Notes under the pieces: generated by a model | The model's input: only the letters and a program-made list of their open reading frames with translations | What the model was told of the DNA's origin: nothing | The model's database searches: none | Origin: Tridacna crocea | Lineage: Eukaryota; Mollusca; Bivalvia; Cardiida; Cardiidae | DNA: 64,000 bases | Direction of reading: 5' to 3' | NCBI GenBank assembly: GCA_943736015.1 | Contig: OX031065.1 | Span: forward strand, 36,904,427-36,968,426 | Program-made: the position numbers and the translations under genes | In this document: positions 45,901 to 56,281 of the stretch, piece by piece | Numbering within the stretch: the stretch's first letter is position 1 | Layout: each line of letters opens with the position of its first letter

Positions 45901-48900
45901 TTTGTTTACCCAAGTTACCCAAGTATGAAGATTGATTGAAATAGTTACAATGAAAAACTGTGCTCACGCAGAGGAATTGGTCTTGCAAGTTTAATGCAGT
46001 ATCAAACGCAATGAGAATTGCCGCAAGCGCAGTTTTGTTTTCTTCTTATGCCAAGGGAAATAACTCAGAATCAGTTTCTAAGTTTTGTAGCGAGTTATCT
46101 CTCCGATTATGTATTTCTATAGCGCATTTAATTTGTACTTGTATTGTCTTTTTAGCTCACGTATTGTTTAAGAAATACTCTTCTTTCTATCGTGGTTTAT
46201 CGTTCAATAAAACACAGTTGTGAGTTATGAGGCACAATAAATAATCCACGAGGGCGATAGCCTGAGTGGTTTATTCATTACGCCTCATTACTCACAACGT
46301 GGTTTATTGAATTACAAACCACGATAGACAGAAGATTATTTCGATTCTAACATGAGCAACTCTTAATCAAAGGAAAATAAGTTCATACTTAGAGGGAAAA
46401 CACGGATGTAGATTATTTTCCATTGAATAACTTATTTACTTTATACAGAATGGCGTCACTCTATTAAGGATAAAGTAGATTTTACCACGCTTTCGTTGCA
46501 CTGTGTTTATAGTGCTGAATTCACGTGTCAATTTAGGATAAGGTTTAACATATAACTGCTGATGATAAGGATGATGATGATGATGGTATTGATGAACTAT
46601 TTTCTATTTCTTTTATTTTACAGTCTTGGAAGAAGAAATGGGTTGTTCTGCACGAGATGTCTATTCGGTCAGCCGGCAGAACAGCGGCTAAAGTCGATGT
46701 CTACACGGATGAGAGCACTGCCATCAGGTCTCCAGCTGATAAGGTCACTTTCATCTTGGAATATGTGACTGCAGTTCGAGCCGCGAAGTCCAAGAAGCAT
46801 GACAATGCGTTTGAAGTGGTTGAAAACGAGCCAGTGCTCCTTCTGGCAGGAGAGACTGAGTTTGAGACCCAGACTTGGTTGACGGCATTTAAAAAGATTT
46901 TTTGGCCAGATCAAGTTGAAAATGGTACGTACAGCAGAGGCGTAATCAGTTATTTTGATTGGTGCGGCGAAATTGGGCTCCGAAGGCGCGAAGCTATGCA
47001 AGGGGGTGCGGCATCATATAATTGGTGCGGCATCAGCTAATTTTATTGGGGCGGGATGCAGTATCAATCGAAAGTATTGGTGCGGCGAATGCTGCACCTG
47101 CGGCACCCGTGTCTACGCCCATGTACAGGGTACTACTCGCCCCTATTTCTTAATTAACCCTTACCACACAATGACGACTTCTGAAGACGCTGAGGTAGAA
47201 ACCTTATGAAAACATTATGGGAAAAGGAGAAAATGCTGGTTACCAGCATTTTCTCCTTTTCCCACAGAGTTTTCTGTCCTATCAAAGAAAAATCATTTCA
47301 TATGAGCCACAATGAAACTGTCATCAGCAAATGCTTTCAATTAGGACCAGTCTATGAATTTGTCGTTTGGTAAAGAGTTAAATGTGCCAAACGCTGACCA
47401 AAAAAGAGTAGAAAACATCACCGCGGTAAATGATACCATGCAAGTCGTCACATAGTTAGAAGTCCAGAAAGGCCAAGGTCCGTATTCTCCAACTAGTTTT
47501 AAGAACATTCTTAGTCTTCTTTTTCTTCACAATTTCGTCAGTGTGAAAGTAACAGAACTTCAGGTTGGGTAAACCATATGGTTTAGCCAATCAGAAGTTC
47601 TATTACTTTCACTGTCAGAAAATCTTGAAGAATAAGACAAAAGAACGTTCTTAAGAATGATTGATGAATATGGATCCATTTTGCCTATTATCATACAGAA
47701 TCAGGTGATACGCTGGTCCTTGGATTTGCAAATAATTTCCCAATGGCGAAAAGTTCTGTCAGCCTACGCAGACAGACAGAACGATAGGTTTTGCAGACGC
47801 ATTTAACTACTTTTCAATGTAGGTGACTAGCGTTATCTGTAAAGGTCCATGGTTTAAATTCTAGGATTTACCTGCCTGCAAAATAGTCATTGCCTGTACT
47901 TAGTATTTGCTTAGTTTAAAGACTTTACGTATACATGTATTGACGTTAGCAGACAACCTTTGTGGGTTTTGCAGCAAGCTTATTTAAAAAAAAACGCAAA
48001 AAAAGAGAGAAATTGTAAACAGGGCTGTACATATTTTTTCATATGTTTAGCCTTAGTTCATTATGGTCATTTTATATGTTACAGAAATGTCTTTAATGTT
48101 TTCTGCTAAGCAATTATTCAATTATGCAATTAGGTAACATAAGCGTGATTGACTAATCTCTCAAGTTAAAACTTTCTAACATTTTATTTGTTGCAGATGC
48201 GTTTTCGACTACCATTATCCAGAACGACCACACCAAACGATTAATGCTAGAAGGCACTTACACGATGACCATATCGCCGGAAGTCATATCAATCCAAAGC
48301 GCCACCTGTAATTCGTATGAATGGTCACTGCGCACGCTCAAACGCTTCAACCTCGACACGCACGAAGACTTTCCTGCGGAACAAGTTTTGAAAATCGAAT
48401 GTGGACCGTAAGTAAAGTACATTTTGTGTTTTTAGACCACAAAATCTTGAAACTGTTCATACTAAAAGCTTTTGCAGACGACAAATGTAACGTGGCCTGT
48501 AGTATACTTTTCTTCCAAAGAATAGAAATCATTACAGGAGAAGGAAAGGGCTCATAGTAAATTTTTTGGTTAATGGTTTTCAATCGATCAACATCCCAAG
48601 GAAGACCAATCTTGCATAAGTGTGACAGCAGCAGCAATTGTTTGCACGGAGCAGTTTCTCCTCTGCCACAATGTAATTTCATAGTGATAACCGTTATTTT
48701 ACTTAGGCGGTTTTAGTCATTTGCAGACTTTGTTTAGCCGATGGCTTCAGCATACAAGAACACTGCGAGTTAGTGTCTATATGTGCACTTATATCTTTAC
48801 CTTAGTATTTTCTTACTTTTACTTGAAGTACCGTATGCATGTATCATAAAAAATAAGACGATATGTATCTTACTTTTTCAGACATATGGTTTGTTACCTT

Positions 48901-51825
48901 TCTACCAAACGAGAAAAAATGTAGACTTGTCCAAATTGAAAGCATTTGCAGACAGATGAATGTGTGACTAAAAAATTAAAACTGGACTTTAGAAGAGAAG
49001 AAAACATTGTGGGAAAACGAGAAAATGCTGGTTACCAGCATTTTCTCCTTTTCTCACAATGTTTTCAAAGGCTTATACATCAGGATCATCAAAAGTCGTC
49101 ATTGTGTGGTAAAGGGTTAACAGAAATCTCATTATAAAACAGGACATACTTGACTTAATACCATTAACCCCCTCAACTCGAAAGAGGTAAATTAAAATGC
49201 ATGAGCATGCACGTATTGTGGCCAGTCGATAACATCTGTAATTCGCCCTTTTTTTTAATAGCAAAAAATAAACTAGATTGTCTAGGCCGAGGATCAGTTA
49301 AAAAAGTCTAAGAGACATTATAACGGTTTTTGAAGGTTTTGGTTCCTAGAAGTTTACCAATATTATTTTTCCAAATACCAAATCTGGGCCATTGCTATAT
49401 AAATCTATGTAATTTATATAAATAAATAAACAAATTAAAAACCGAAATCGAGACTGTAGCAAAAAAGTGCACAACATTTATATGTTACAGGAAATCTGAA
49501 TGCGGAGAAGCGTCGTTCCAGTTTCAGGCGGAAAATGTTGCTGAAATACTAGAAGCCATCAAAAGAAATATTTTCAAAGCGGTGAACATGAAAAAGTCTG
49601 AAAGCAGTCCAACAACTACAAACAAAGTGCAAACAGATAAACAGTGGCGTACTTCAGTGACAAGTACGACCAGTAACGATAGTGACAGATGTCGGAGTGG
49701 TACAGTCGATTCTGAACAACGATATAGAGACCTGCTCGAAAGTCCCGTGCAGGACAGTAAACGTAAACGACTGAACAGTGAAAGTTCCGATATGTCACGG
49801 AGAAGCAGCGACGATGCTTCATCGTTTCCGACCAAGAAAACTCTGAGTGTAACCTTTGAAAATGTCGAGGAGAAACCCAAGACTGTAGATGATATTCTGA
49901 AAGTCGATGACAGTATTACAAATGAAGAAGATGAGTATAATAGAGTTGATTTTAAAGGTAGAAGGTCATCAGGTTCTGGTAGTAATATTATCACAACATT
50001 TACAGTAGCGAAACCTGGATATCAAACTAAAGTCCTTTTGGATGATAAAGGTTACAGTCATGTAGGTATTGCAGTGAACGGACCCGTTATAGAAGACGAT
50101 AAGTCAAGATCTTTATCTAATATCTCGTCGCATTCATCTGTATCATGTCAGTCAGATTCGACAAATTCAGGCGATTCAGGCTGCCTTCACCAAGGATTCG
50201 ATAAGAACCAACCCAAAAATCGTTCGCATAGATCAACAAATTCATTTGACAGTGCCGTTTCAACCTCGTCAACAGTTGATCAAAATGATACATCAGCTGA
50301 GAAACTAAAGTATCAAAGTCCAATAACAGTTGAAATTCAGGAATTAGAAATGACCGCAGAAGAACTTGTGAATGCTAAGAACCGAACGCACGACATGAAA
50401 CATACAGAGACAAGTATATACCAGGACGTTGTTATCGAAGATTGTGACTCAAGTTCTAAAGTGAAGGAAGACAAAGAAGCAACGCCTTTGGTTAAGTCTA
50501 GGTCTTTTGGAGATTTTAATGCTGCTGAAAACCATTATGAGGAATTGGAAAACTATAGGAAGGGAAAGAAAAACCTTGTCAAACATTTAGGAATGGATCC
50601 CAAAGTGGACCCTAAATCTATCCCTCCTGCCTTGCCAGCAAGACCTCTTTCTTATAAAATGAAGAGAAAATTTAAGCATAACGATAAGAAGCTATTCACA
50701 CTACCATTTGTAAAAAGTAAGAACAGGAAAGAAAAGGAACGACAAAGAAATAGTTCCACATCAAGCGAGTCGGATACCGAAGAGGGAAAGTCACGTGAGG
50801 AACTCTCAATTAGTGCATGGCCACTTGGTAACAAATCTGTTACCATTGGCAACAATGAGATCTATCAACCAGTTGCGATTCAAAGATATTTAGATGACGA
50901 GGGTGATAACTTAACACCGACAAAACGTGAAAGAAGCAGTTCTCTAAATCTTAATACCTCGTCACAAATGAGGAGACCTAGTCAGTTGATAGGGAAAGAG
51001 AATGCAATGTGGAAACACAACAGAAATGTGTCGATGAATGTTGATTTATTGCAGAGAATGAAAGATGGTGGGAAGACAAATTTAAACACCGCTTTTAGAG
51101 ATGGACTTGACAACGTAACGTTTCTACAAACACTTGACAGTTCAGAAACTCTTTGTGATAAATCAAACATGTCAGACAGAACGTTTGACGATGGAGATGA
51201 ACCTATTTATGCAGAAGTTCAACCACTTTGTAAAGATAATAAAGAGGCTGTTGATGAACCTTTTCCGAACATTGATTCCTGGGCACCCCATTCTCCACAA
51301 GTTACTAACAAATGTTTGGACGAAACTTTTTATGAAAATGACTCTCTCAACACAAGTACAGATGTAGATATTTTTAATCAAGGTTTTGTGACCACACACA
51401 ACATGAACAATAGCAATAGTACAACCGCCAATTTAATAGATCTATCTGTTGATGAAACCATAGAGACCAGTGGAAACAGGACTTCTAAAATAGCTGCAGA
51501 AATCTTTACATTAGCTAAAGACACAACTTTACCACTGAATACCAATCAATCAGATTTACCAAGAGATAGGTCTGCAGAGTTATTGGATTTGTTCACACTT
51601 GGTGTAATGACACCTCTGCCAGAAAGCAAGTCCAATTTAATAAATAATACAGTGAGTGAGACAAATTTAACTGTCAACCTGACAACTAATTCTTTACCTA
51701 TGAATTTGATATCTAAAGAACTGAATCAACCCACACCAAATGAAAGTGTTTATATGGACATGAGTTCGTGTAAAAATGAAAGTATATATGTTATGCCATC
51801 TTTACTTAAAACGGATAAGAAGTAG
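39889..51825 (+). CDS. Docking protein (Dok) family adaptor: PH + PTB + long tyrosine tail
   Basis: Join 39889-39966, 46624-46924, 48197-48407, 49491-51825 is 2925 nt, in frame, 974 residues. The PH domain is residues 9-119 (YGYIDIK, SWKKKWVVLH, closing Trp in TWLTAFKKIFWP). The PTB is about 128-226 (LEGTYTMTIS, basic pair in LRTLKRFN, final helix VAEILEAIKRNIF). The tail (227-974) is Ser/Thr-rich and looks disordered. It carries a class II SH3 ligand PALPAR (576-581) and tyrosines in SH2-type contexts: Y507 QDV, Y546 EEL, Y655 QPV, Y770 AEV, Y811 END (Grb2-like YxN), Y951 MDM (YxxM, PI3K-like), Y963 VMP (YxxP, Crk/RasGAP-like). Dok proteins bind membranes and activated tyrosine kinases and recruit SH2 effectors. 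IRS is the main alternative, but the short PH-PTB linker and the PTB pattern favour Dok. Confidence 0.92.
40063..40291 (-). mobile_element. Family A MITE in Dok intron 1
   Basis: Full length with TTAA flanks, about 100 bp after the donor at 39966; a perfect hairpin this close to a splice site may fold in the pre-mRNA. Confidence 0.83.
40640..40720. repeat. Family C palindrome
   Basis: CAGACTGCAAAGAACCTGCAG..TCTGATCTTGATC in Dok intron 1; a second one lies at 40885-40945. Confidence 0.5.
41112..41338 (+). mobile_element. Family B MITE in Dok intron 1
   Basis: TTAACCCTTTACCCCATAAG start, ATGGAGTAAAGAG end; stem GAAATTGCTCGTGACGAGC. Confidence 0.8.
41822..41905. repeat. Family L palindrome
   Basis: Arms of about 35 bp (TTTACTTCAAAAACCTCGTA, ACTACAGCTTG and complement) with almost no loop. 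Its twin is at 61345-61425. Confidence 0.75.
42347..43109 (+). mobile_element. Family A MITE interrupted by a family F element (Dok intron 1)
   Basis: TTAACCCATTATCACACAAT start and TGGTAATGGG-TTAA end, split at TGTCGTTTG by the 525-bp family F element at 42564-43088. Confidence 0.87.
42564..43088. mobile_element. Family F element nested in a family A MITE
   Basis: TIRs CATCTTCGCAAACCAAGG and complement. The exact 9-bp duplication TGTCGTTTG is at 42555-42563 and 43089-43097. The minus strand encodes SCRVCDEICQ, YDQLCEVLG and, after one stop, CVCSSCF, a diverged version of the ZAD-like segment. Confidence 0.85.
43876..44000. repeat. Family K inverted repeat
   Basis: Arms GTGAAAGTAACCGAACTTC and GAAGTTCGGTTACTTTCAC around TGGCTAAACCAAATGG; Dok intron 1. 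Confidence 0.7.
44040..44165. mobile_element. Family C element, partial
   Basis: Palindrome CAAGATCAGACTGCACG / CGTGCAG-type arms, symmetrical flanks TGGACGATGTACGG and TTTACATCGCCCGC. Confidence 0.6.
44768..44993 (+). mobile_element. Family A MITE, CTCG-loop subfamily
   Basis: The stem centre is GAAATTGCTCGTAACGAGC, like family B, but the ends are family A (TTAACCCTTTCCCAAACAAG). The closest relative in the window is 60152-60379. Both TTAAs are shared with partial neighbours (about 44690-44771 and 44990-45069). Confidence 0.82.
45385..45644. mobile_element. Family D element, complete
   Basis: Ends TGAGCCATGATCTATAAAAA and AGAGCATGGCTCA. Palindrome CCCAGGTCAGCCTGCGCAA. In Dok intron 1. Confidence 0.72.
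46180..46333. repeat. Family M inverted repeat
   Basis: CTTTCTATCGTGGTTTATCG at left against AAACCACGATAGACAGAAG at right, with a second inner pair GTGAGTTATGAGGC / GCCTCATTACTCAC; about 290 bp before the PH exon. Confidence 0.65.
46624..46924 (+). CDS. Dok gene, PH-domain exon
   Basis: The acceptor is TTTTATTTTACAG and the donor AATG/GTACGT. It is 301 nt, phase 0 in and phase 1 out. It encodes SWKKKWVVLH through TWLTAFKKIFWPDQVEN, the bulk of the PH domain with the conserved Trp of the last helix. Confidence 0.92.
47154..47381 (+). mobile_element. Family A MITE in Dok intron 2
   Basis: TTAACCCTTACCACACAATG start, GGTAAAGAG-TTAA end. Confidence 0.8.
47498..47660. repeat. Family K inverted repeat in Dok intron 2
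   Basis: Outer arms TTTTAAGAACATTCTTAGTC and AGAACGTTCTTAAGAATG; core GTTTAGCCAATCAGAAGTTC. Confidence 0.65.
47755..47800. repeat. Family D palindrome core, degenerate
   Basis: TTCTGTCAGCCTACGCAGAC with a shortened right arm. Confidence 0.35.
48197..48407 (+). CDS. Dok gene, PTB exon 1
   Basis: The acceptor is ATTTGTTGCAG and the donor GGACC/GTAAGT. It is 211 nt, phase 1 in and phase 2 out. It carries the start of the PTB and the phosphotyrosine-contacting segment LRTLKRFN. Confidence 0.92.
48894..49120 (-). mobile_element. Family A MITE in Dok intron 3
   Basis: Left end TTACCTTTCTACCAAACG, right GGTAAAGGG-TTAA. Confidence 0.78.
49121..49490. other. Dok intron 3 remainder, nothing recognised
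   Basis: AT-rich intron ending in the acceptor TATATGTTACAG. Similar unremarkable intron sequence lies at 41450-41820, 41905-42345, 43370-43875, 45650-46180 and 47660-48196. Confidence 0.5.
49491..51825 (+). CDS. Dok gene, PTB end and C-terminal tail exon
   Basis: The acceptor is TATATGTTACAG and the stop TAG is at 51823-51825. One 2335-nt exon holds the last PTB strands and helix plus the whole tail. All SH2 and SH3 docking motifs are here, so the tail is a single unit that a duplicate could lose in one step. There is a basic stretch at about residues 586-625 (KMKRK, KKLF, KNRKEKERQR) next to the PALPAR motif. Confidence 0.95.
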
Positions 51826-52367
51826 ATTTTTTTAAATTAAGTTATTGTATAATAATTTTGTTACTTTAATAGATGATTGTTGAAAGGTCGTTTAGGATGC
51901 TTAAGAAATCAGTAGTATTTTGAAATTTTGAAAGCACAGACTCAGTTTAAAGTGATATCTACATGCAAATGCAGAAGTCTTTCCTTACGTATGATAAACT
52001 CTGTTTTAAGTAAAAATGAAGCAGCATTCTGATTGCTGGTGTGAGTAATCAGAACTTCTGCTACATTATTTTTCAGGGGTATATATGTTACAGCAAATTT
52101 TTAGACACGTTGCATTTTCGAATTTTGTTTATCATATACATGCACTACACTATAATACCCATCGAACTGTAAATTTGCGCATCAGCAAGTTGAGTGAGGT
52201 CTTCGATTTTACGTGGTCACAGTCAAAGTTAAGACCTGTTCTGAAACTTGGAGTGATACTGATCTATTTATTATTGTAATGTAATGTAAATTGTAAATTA
52301 CACTGTAACAAGTGCCATATCAGTTTACGATTGTTAATGACGTTTACATTATGTTACAAAAATCATG

Positions 52368-52373
52368 ATTAAA
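52368..52373 (+). promoter_or_regulatory. Possible variant poly(A) signal of the Dok gene
   Basis: ATTAAA lies about 545 bp after the stop. I saw no AATAAA between 51826 and the family-A element at 52454, so this variant is the best candidate, but weak. The interval otherwise holds AT-rich 3' UTR-like sequence. Confidence 0.25.
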
Positions 52374-52453
52374 AATTACAATTACATTTGTGTGTTATGT
52401 GCATAGATTTAATTTACTGCTTCATGATTTAAACGCAGTTTCCGTCTACTGTA

Positions 52454-52650
52454 ATTAATCCATTACCACACAATCCCTACTTTTGACACCACTAGGAAAG
52501 AAGCCTTTTTAAAACATTGTGGGAAAAGGAGAAAATGCTGGTAACCAGCATTTTCTCCTTTTACCACAATGCTTTCTCCCCTGCCAAAGAAAAAATGAAC
52601 CAATTGAACCACACAGAAATTATCGTCTGCAATTGCTCCCAATATGAACA
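52454..52650 (+). mobile_element. Family A MITE truncated at the satellite array
   Basis: Normal left end and hairpin; the right end breaks off and the 140-bp tandem array begins at once. Confidence 0.75.
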
Positions 52651-52654
52651 TGTG

Positions 52655-54115
52655 CGTGAAGTTAACTGCCAGTTGACAGTTGACAGTAAATAATTCGATA
52701 ACGATTTGGCAACTGTCAGCCAACTTCACACTTCAGCTGCCAATACGTTTTTAGTCTTTAAACCGAATTGTTAACTGTCAACTGTCACCTGGCTGCCAAT
52801 TCGAATTTGATGTGCTACAAAAGCGAATGGGCAACTGTCAACCGTCAACCAACTTCACACTTCAGCTGCCAATTCGTTTTTAACAAAACCACTGTCTTTG
52901 GATCGAATTGTCAACTGTCGAATTTATTGTGTTAATAAAGCGAATTGTCAACTGTCAACTGTCAGCCAATTTCACACTTCAGCTGACTATTCTTTTTTAG
53001 TAGAAATACTGTGTTTGAAGCGAAAAATCAACCGTCAACTGTCAGCTTGCTGCCAATTCGAATTTAATGTGCTGTAAAAGCGAATCGTCAACTATCAATT
53101 GTCAGCCAACTTCACACTTCAGCTGCCAATTCGTTTTAAGTGAAATTACTGTATCTGAAGCGAATTGTCAATTGTCAACTGTCAACTGGCTGCCAATTCG
53201 AATTTAATGTCCTATAACAGCGAATTGTCAACTGTCAACCCTCAGCCAACTTCACACTTCAGTTCAATTCGAATTTAATATGATAAAACAGCGAACCGTC
53301 AACTGTTAATTGTCAGCCAACTTCACACTTCAGCTGCCAATTCGTTTTTAACAAAACCACCGTCTTTGGATTGAATTGCCAACTGTCAACCGTCAGCTGG
53401 CTGCCAATTCGAATTTAATAACCTATAATAGCGAATTGTCAACTGTCAACCCTCAGCCAATTTCACACTTCAGCTGCCAATTCGTTTTTAACAAAACCAC
53501 CATCTTTGGATCGAATTGTCAACTGTCAACTGTCAGCTGGCTGCCAATTCGATTTTATTGTGTTAATAAAGCGAATTGTCAACTGTCATTCAATTTCACA
53601 CTTCAGCTGACGATTCGTTATAAGTGAAAATACGGTGTCTGAAGCAAATTGTCGACTGTCAGCTGGCTGCCAATTCGAATTTAATATGATAAAACAGCGA
53701 ATCGTCAACTGTCAACCGTCAGCCAACTTCACGCTTCAGCTGCCAATTGGTTTTAAGTGAAATTAATGTATCTGAAGCGAATTGTCAATTGTCAACTGAC
53801 AACTGGCTGCCAATTCGAATTTAATGTCCTATAACAACGAATTGTCAACAGTCAACCGTCAGCCAACTTCACACTTCAGCTGCCAATTCGTTTATAGTAA
53901 AAAACCGCCTTTGAACCGAATTGTCAACTGTCAAATGTCAGCTGGCTGCCAATTTGAATTTAATAACCTATAACAGCGAATCGTCAACTGTCAACCGTCA
54001 GTCAACTTCACACTTCAGCTGCCGATTCGTTTTAAGTAAAAATACTGTGTCTGAAGCGAAAGGTCAAGAGTCAACTGTCAGCTGGCTGCCAATTCAAATT
54101 TAATATGCTGTAAAA
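52655..54115. repeat. Dimeric tandem array, about 140-bp unit, roughly 10 copies
   Basis: Anchor TTCACACTTCAGCTGCCAAT recurs at about 52720, 52850, 52966, 53110, 53248, 53318, 53458, 53590, 53725, 53863 and 54003, mostly 130-142 bp apart with one 70-bp step. Each unit is two half-units, both starting CGAATTGTCAACTGTCAA and ending CTGCCAATTCG, so each half is bounded by a CGAATTG / CAATTCG inverted pair. One half carries CAACTTCACACTTCAG, the other GCTGGCTGCC. No coding frame spans it. Confidence 0.85.
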
Positions 54116-54297
54116 GCCAAAGAAATTCGGCCAATTTGAAATATACACTCTGAACTCCTAGTTCATGAGAGCCTTACCTTTTCTAAAGCGCTTCGTGGTG
54201 GTGGGTGGGTGGGAGGGGGAGGGGGACTACATGAAAAGCAACAACTTGACATATTAACCCTTAGACTTAAGGGCGCAACTCAAGAGGTAGTTTTATC

Positions 54298-54405
54298 TCA
54301 TTACCAAAACGACAGTATTTTAGGTTTGTCCAATTCGAAAGCATTTGCAGACGACAAAAAATAAGTGACTTATAATTTGAAATTTGTTTTGTGAAAAAGA
54401 GGGGG
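54298..54405 (-). mobile_element. Family A MITE left half before a G-tract
   Basis: CATTACCAAAACGACAGTAT to TTTGTTTTGTGAAAAAGAG, then (G)12; hairpin absent. Confidence 0.5.
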
Positions 54406-54653
54406 GGGGGGGGCGACATAAAATGCACCCACCTGAAAGTAACCCTTAAAGGGCAAATCCTAAGATTTTTTGACCATACTGTTTTTTTGCTCCAATCAGC
54501 TGCAAACGATGTTAGTAAACACGTGTCCATCAGTTTTCATAAATACCACTCTGGAACATGCCATAAATCACGCTCGAATTGTCACGCTGATATACGGCCC
54601 CAAAAATGGTGCATGGCTTACTTCCCCTGATTCGCTTATCTTCCGTACCTGTG

Positions 54654-54661
54654 TGACGTCA
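54654..54661. promoter_or_regulatory. CRE-like palindrome upstream of the THAP exon
   Basis: TGACGTCA lies 100 bp before the THAP start codon. This is the CREB/ATF consensus and is commonly promoter-proximal. It also occurs elsewhere in the window (6424-6431 and near 14500), so it may be chance. Confidence 0.3.
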
Positions 54662-54760
54662 TAGTCGCGTAAGCTTGTGTTTACAGTCAGTAGAAATAAG
54701 TAGGAACGCTGATGATTATACGCAGATATCTGAGTATTAACATAGAATTCAGCCGAAAAA

Positions 54761-55119
54761 ATGGTAAATTGTGCAGCCTATGGCTTCAACGTCGAATCTG
54801 GAACACATAAAATTAGTATGTTCAAATTTCCGAAGGAATTAAAAAGGAGGAAACTATGGATTCAACGTTTAAACCGTGGCCGGACAGTAACGGAGGATTT
54901 TGTGCCATCTGTTCATTCCAAATTGTGTTTGAAACACTTCGAGGACAGTCAGTTCTTAATAAGTCCAAAACTCGTAAAAGAAGTTGGTTATAGGAATATT
55001 AGGCTGCGATTAAAACCTGATACTGTGCCGACATTGTTCGAAACTCCGAGTCGAAATAAGATAGGCCATAAGACAGACATTCCGCAATGGCAATCTCCAA
55101 AAAGAAAAACAAACATAAG
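54761..55119 (+). CDS. THAP-domain protein, first exon (one zinc ligand replaced)
   Basis: The frame starts MVNCAAYGFN and ends at a possible donor ATAAG/GTCGGT. THAP hallmarks in order: C4, FKFP (21-24), W33, C56-x2-H59, F60 and a VPTLF box near residue 92. THAP domains are C2CH zinc fingers that bind DNA in the minor and major grooves, found in transcription factors and P-element-type transposases. The second zinc cysteine, expected right after AAYG, is Phe (TTC), one base from TGC. Either this copy is decaying or coordination is altered. No downstream exon was recognised, so the rest of the protein is unknown; without splicing the frame runs to 55189 and stops. Confidence 0.7.
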
Positions 55120-55236
55120 GTCGGTAATTCCTTTAATTGTTTTTCGTAATATTTTATCCTTTTCTAGATCTACATTCTGGACAAAGTAGAAATTGGTGCC
55201 GTTTTCTCCCTTTTTTCCCCCAAATGTTTTCAACAT

Positions 55237-55462
55237 TTAAACCTTTACCAAGAGACAAAATTTTAGAATGGTTCAAATATAAAGCACTTGCAAACAAAGT
55301 AAACCTAAGTGAAGTATTGAAATTTGTTTCCACCAGGATAGAAAACATTGTAGGATAAGAAGAAAATGTTGGTTACCAGCATTCTCTCCTTTTCCCACAA
55401 TGTTTTAAAAAGGCTTCCATCTCAGGGTTGTAAAAACCAGGGATTGTTTAGTAAAGGGTTAA
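55237..55462 (-). mobile_element. Family A MITE downstream of the THAP exon
   Basis: TTAAACCTTTACCAAGAGAC start, TAGTAAAGGG-TTAA end; its right TTAA starts another worn partial copy (to about 55600). Confidence 0.78.
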
Positions 55463-55734
55463 TTTGCACATGACAAAAAATGGTAATCAAAAAGTTGAAA
55501 TGAAATTTGATTTGGAAAGGATGGAAAACATTATGGGAAAAGGAGAAAATCTTAGCATTTTCTCTTTTCCTCCCAATGTTTTCAAAGGCAACAACATAAC
55601 ATATTCATCCAAATTCATAACATAGATTTTGCAAGTACCAAAGTCTGGATTGTTCAAATGATGTTAACTTTCAAGTGTTTCAGCTCTTTCTTCCTTTTCC
55701 ACAATGTTTTCAAAAGGCTTCTGTCTCAGGGTCA

Positions 55735-55972
55735 AGTGACCATTCACCAAACACAAAAATTTTAGATTGGTTCAAATTGAAAGCATTTGCAGACAACAAA
55801 AGAATTGTGAACCAAAAATATTTGCAGCTGATTGGAGTAAAAAACAGTATGGTCAAAATATATTAGGATTTGCCCTTAAACAGTAAACATCTTTTTCTTC
55901 CCACACTGTTTTTCAAACACTCTTTCTATGGGTATTGGAAACTAGACCTAGGGTTTGCATGGTAAAGGGTGA
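55735..55972 (-). mobile_element. Family A MITE, badly worn
   Basis: Ends resemble CATTCACCAAACAC and CATGGTAAAGGG; the hairpin has decayed. Confidence 0.55.
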
Positions 55973-56281
55973 AGTCAGTATCTGGCTACCCCTAGTCATG
56001 GTCATAAATGTTAATCCATCACCGGCCAGTTGAAACAATACAGGAAATGGTTACATAACATTTGCATATCTCTCCCCTTTACTCTGTAATGTTTGTTTGT
56101 GACAGTAAACCCATGTTACAGCTTTTATCCCGTACACTTCTTCTTTTAGACATTTCACTCTTAAAAATGATTTGACAACTTACTATCATTTTGAACAAAT
56201 TTTGAATTGTATCTTTACATTTCTGATTTGTGGATATTTCCCTGTTCCTCTCCATACTCTGTCTTCTAGACAGGCTACTGA

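Noticed and set aside
49524-49994. 156-codon minus-strand frame opposite the Dok tail
   Set aside because: It is a Ser/Leu-rich mirror of the Dok coding exon with no domain of its own.
52655-54115. Coding frames (such as 53376-53627) within the tandem array
   Set aside because: They translate the repeat unit (STVNRQ, HFSCQF patterns) and are broken in neighbouring units.
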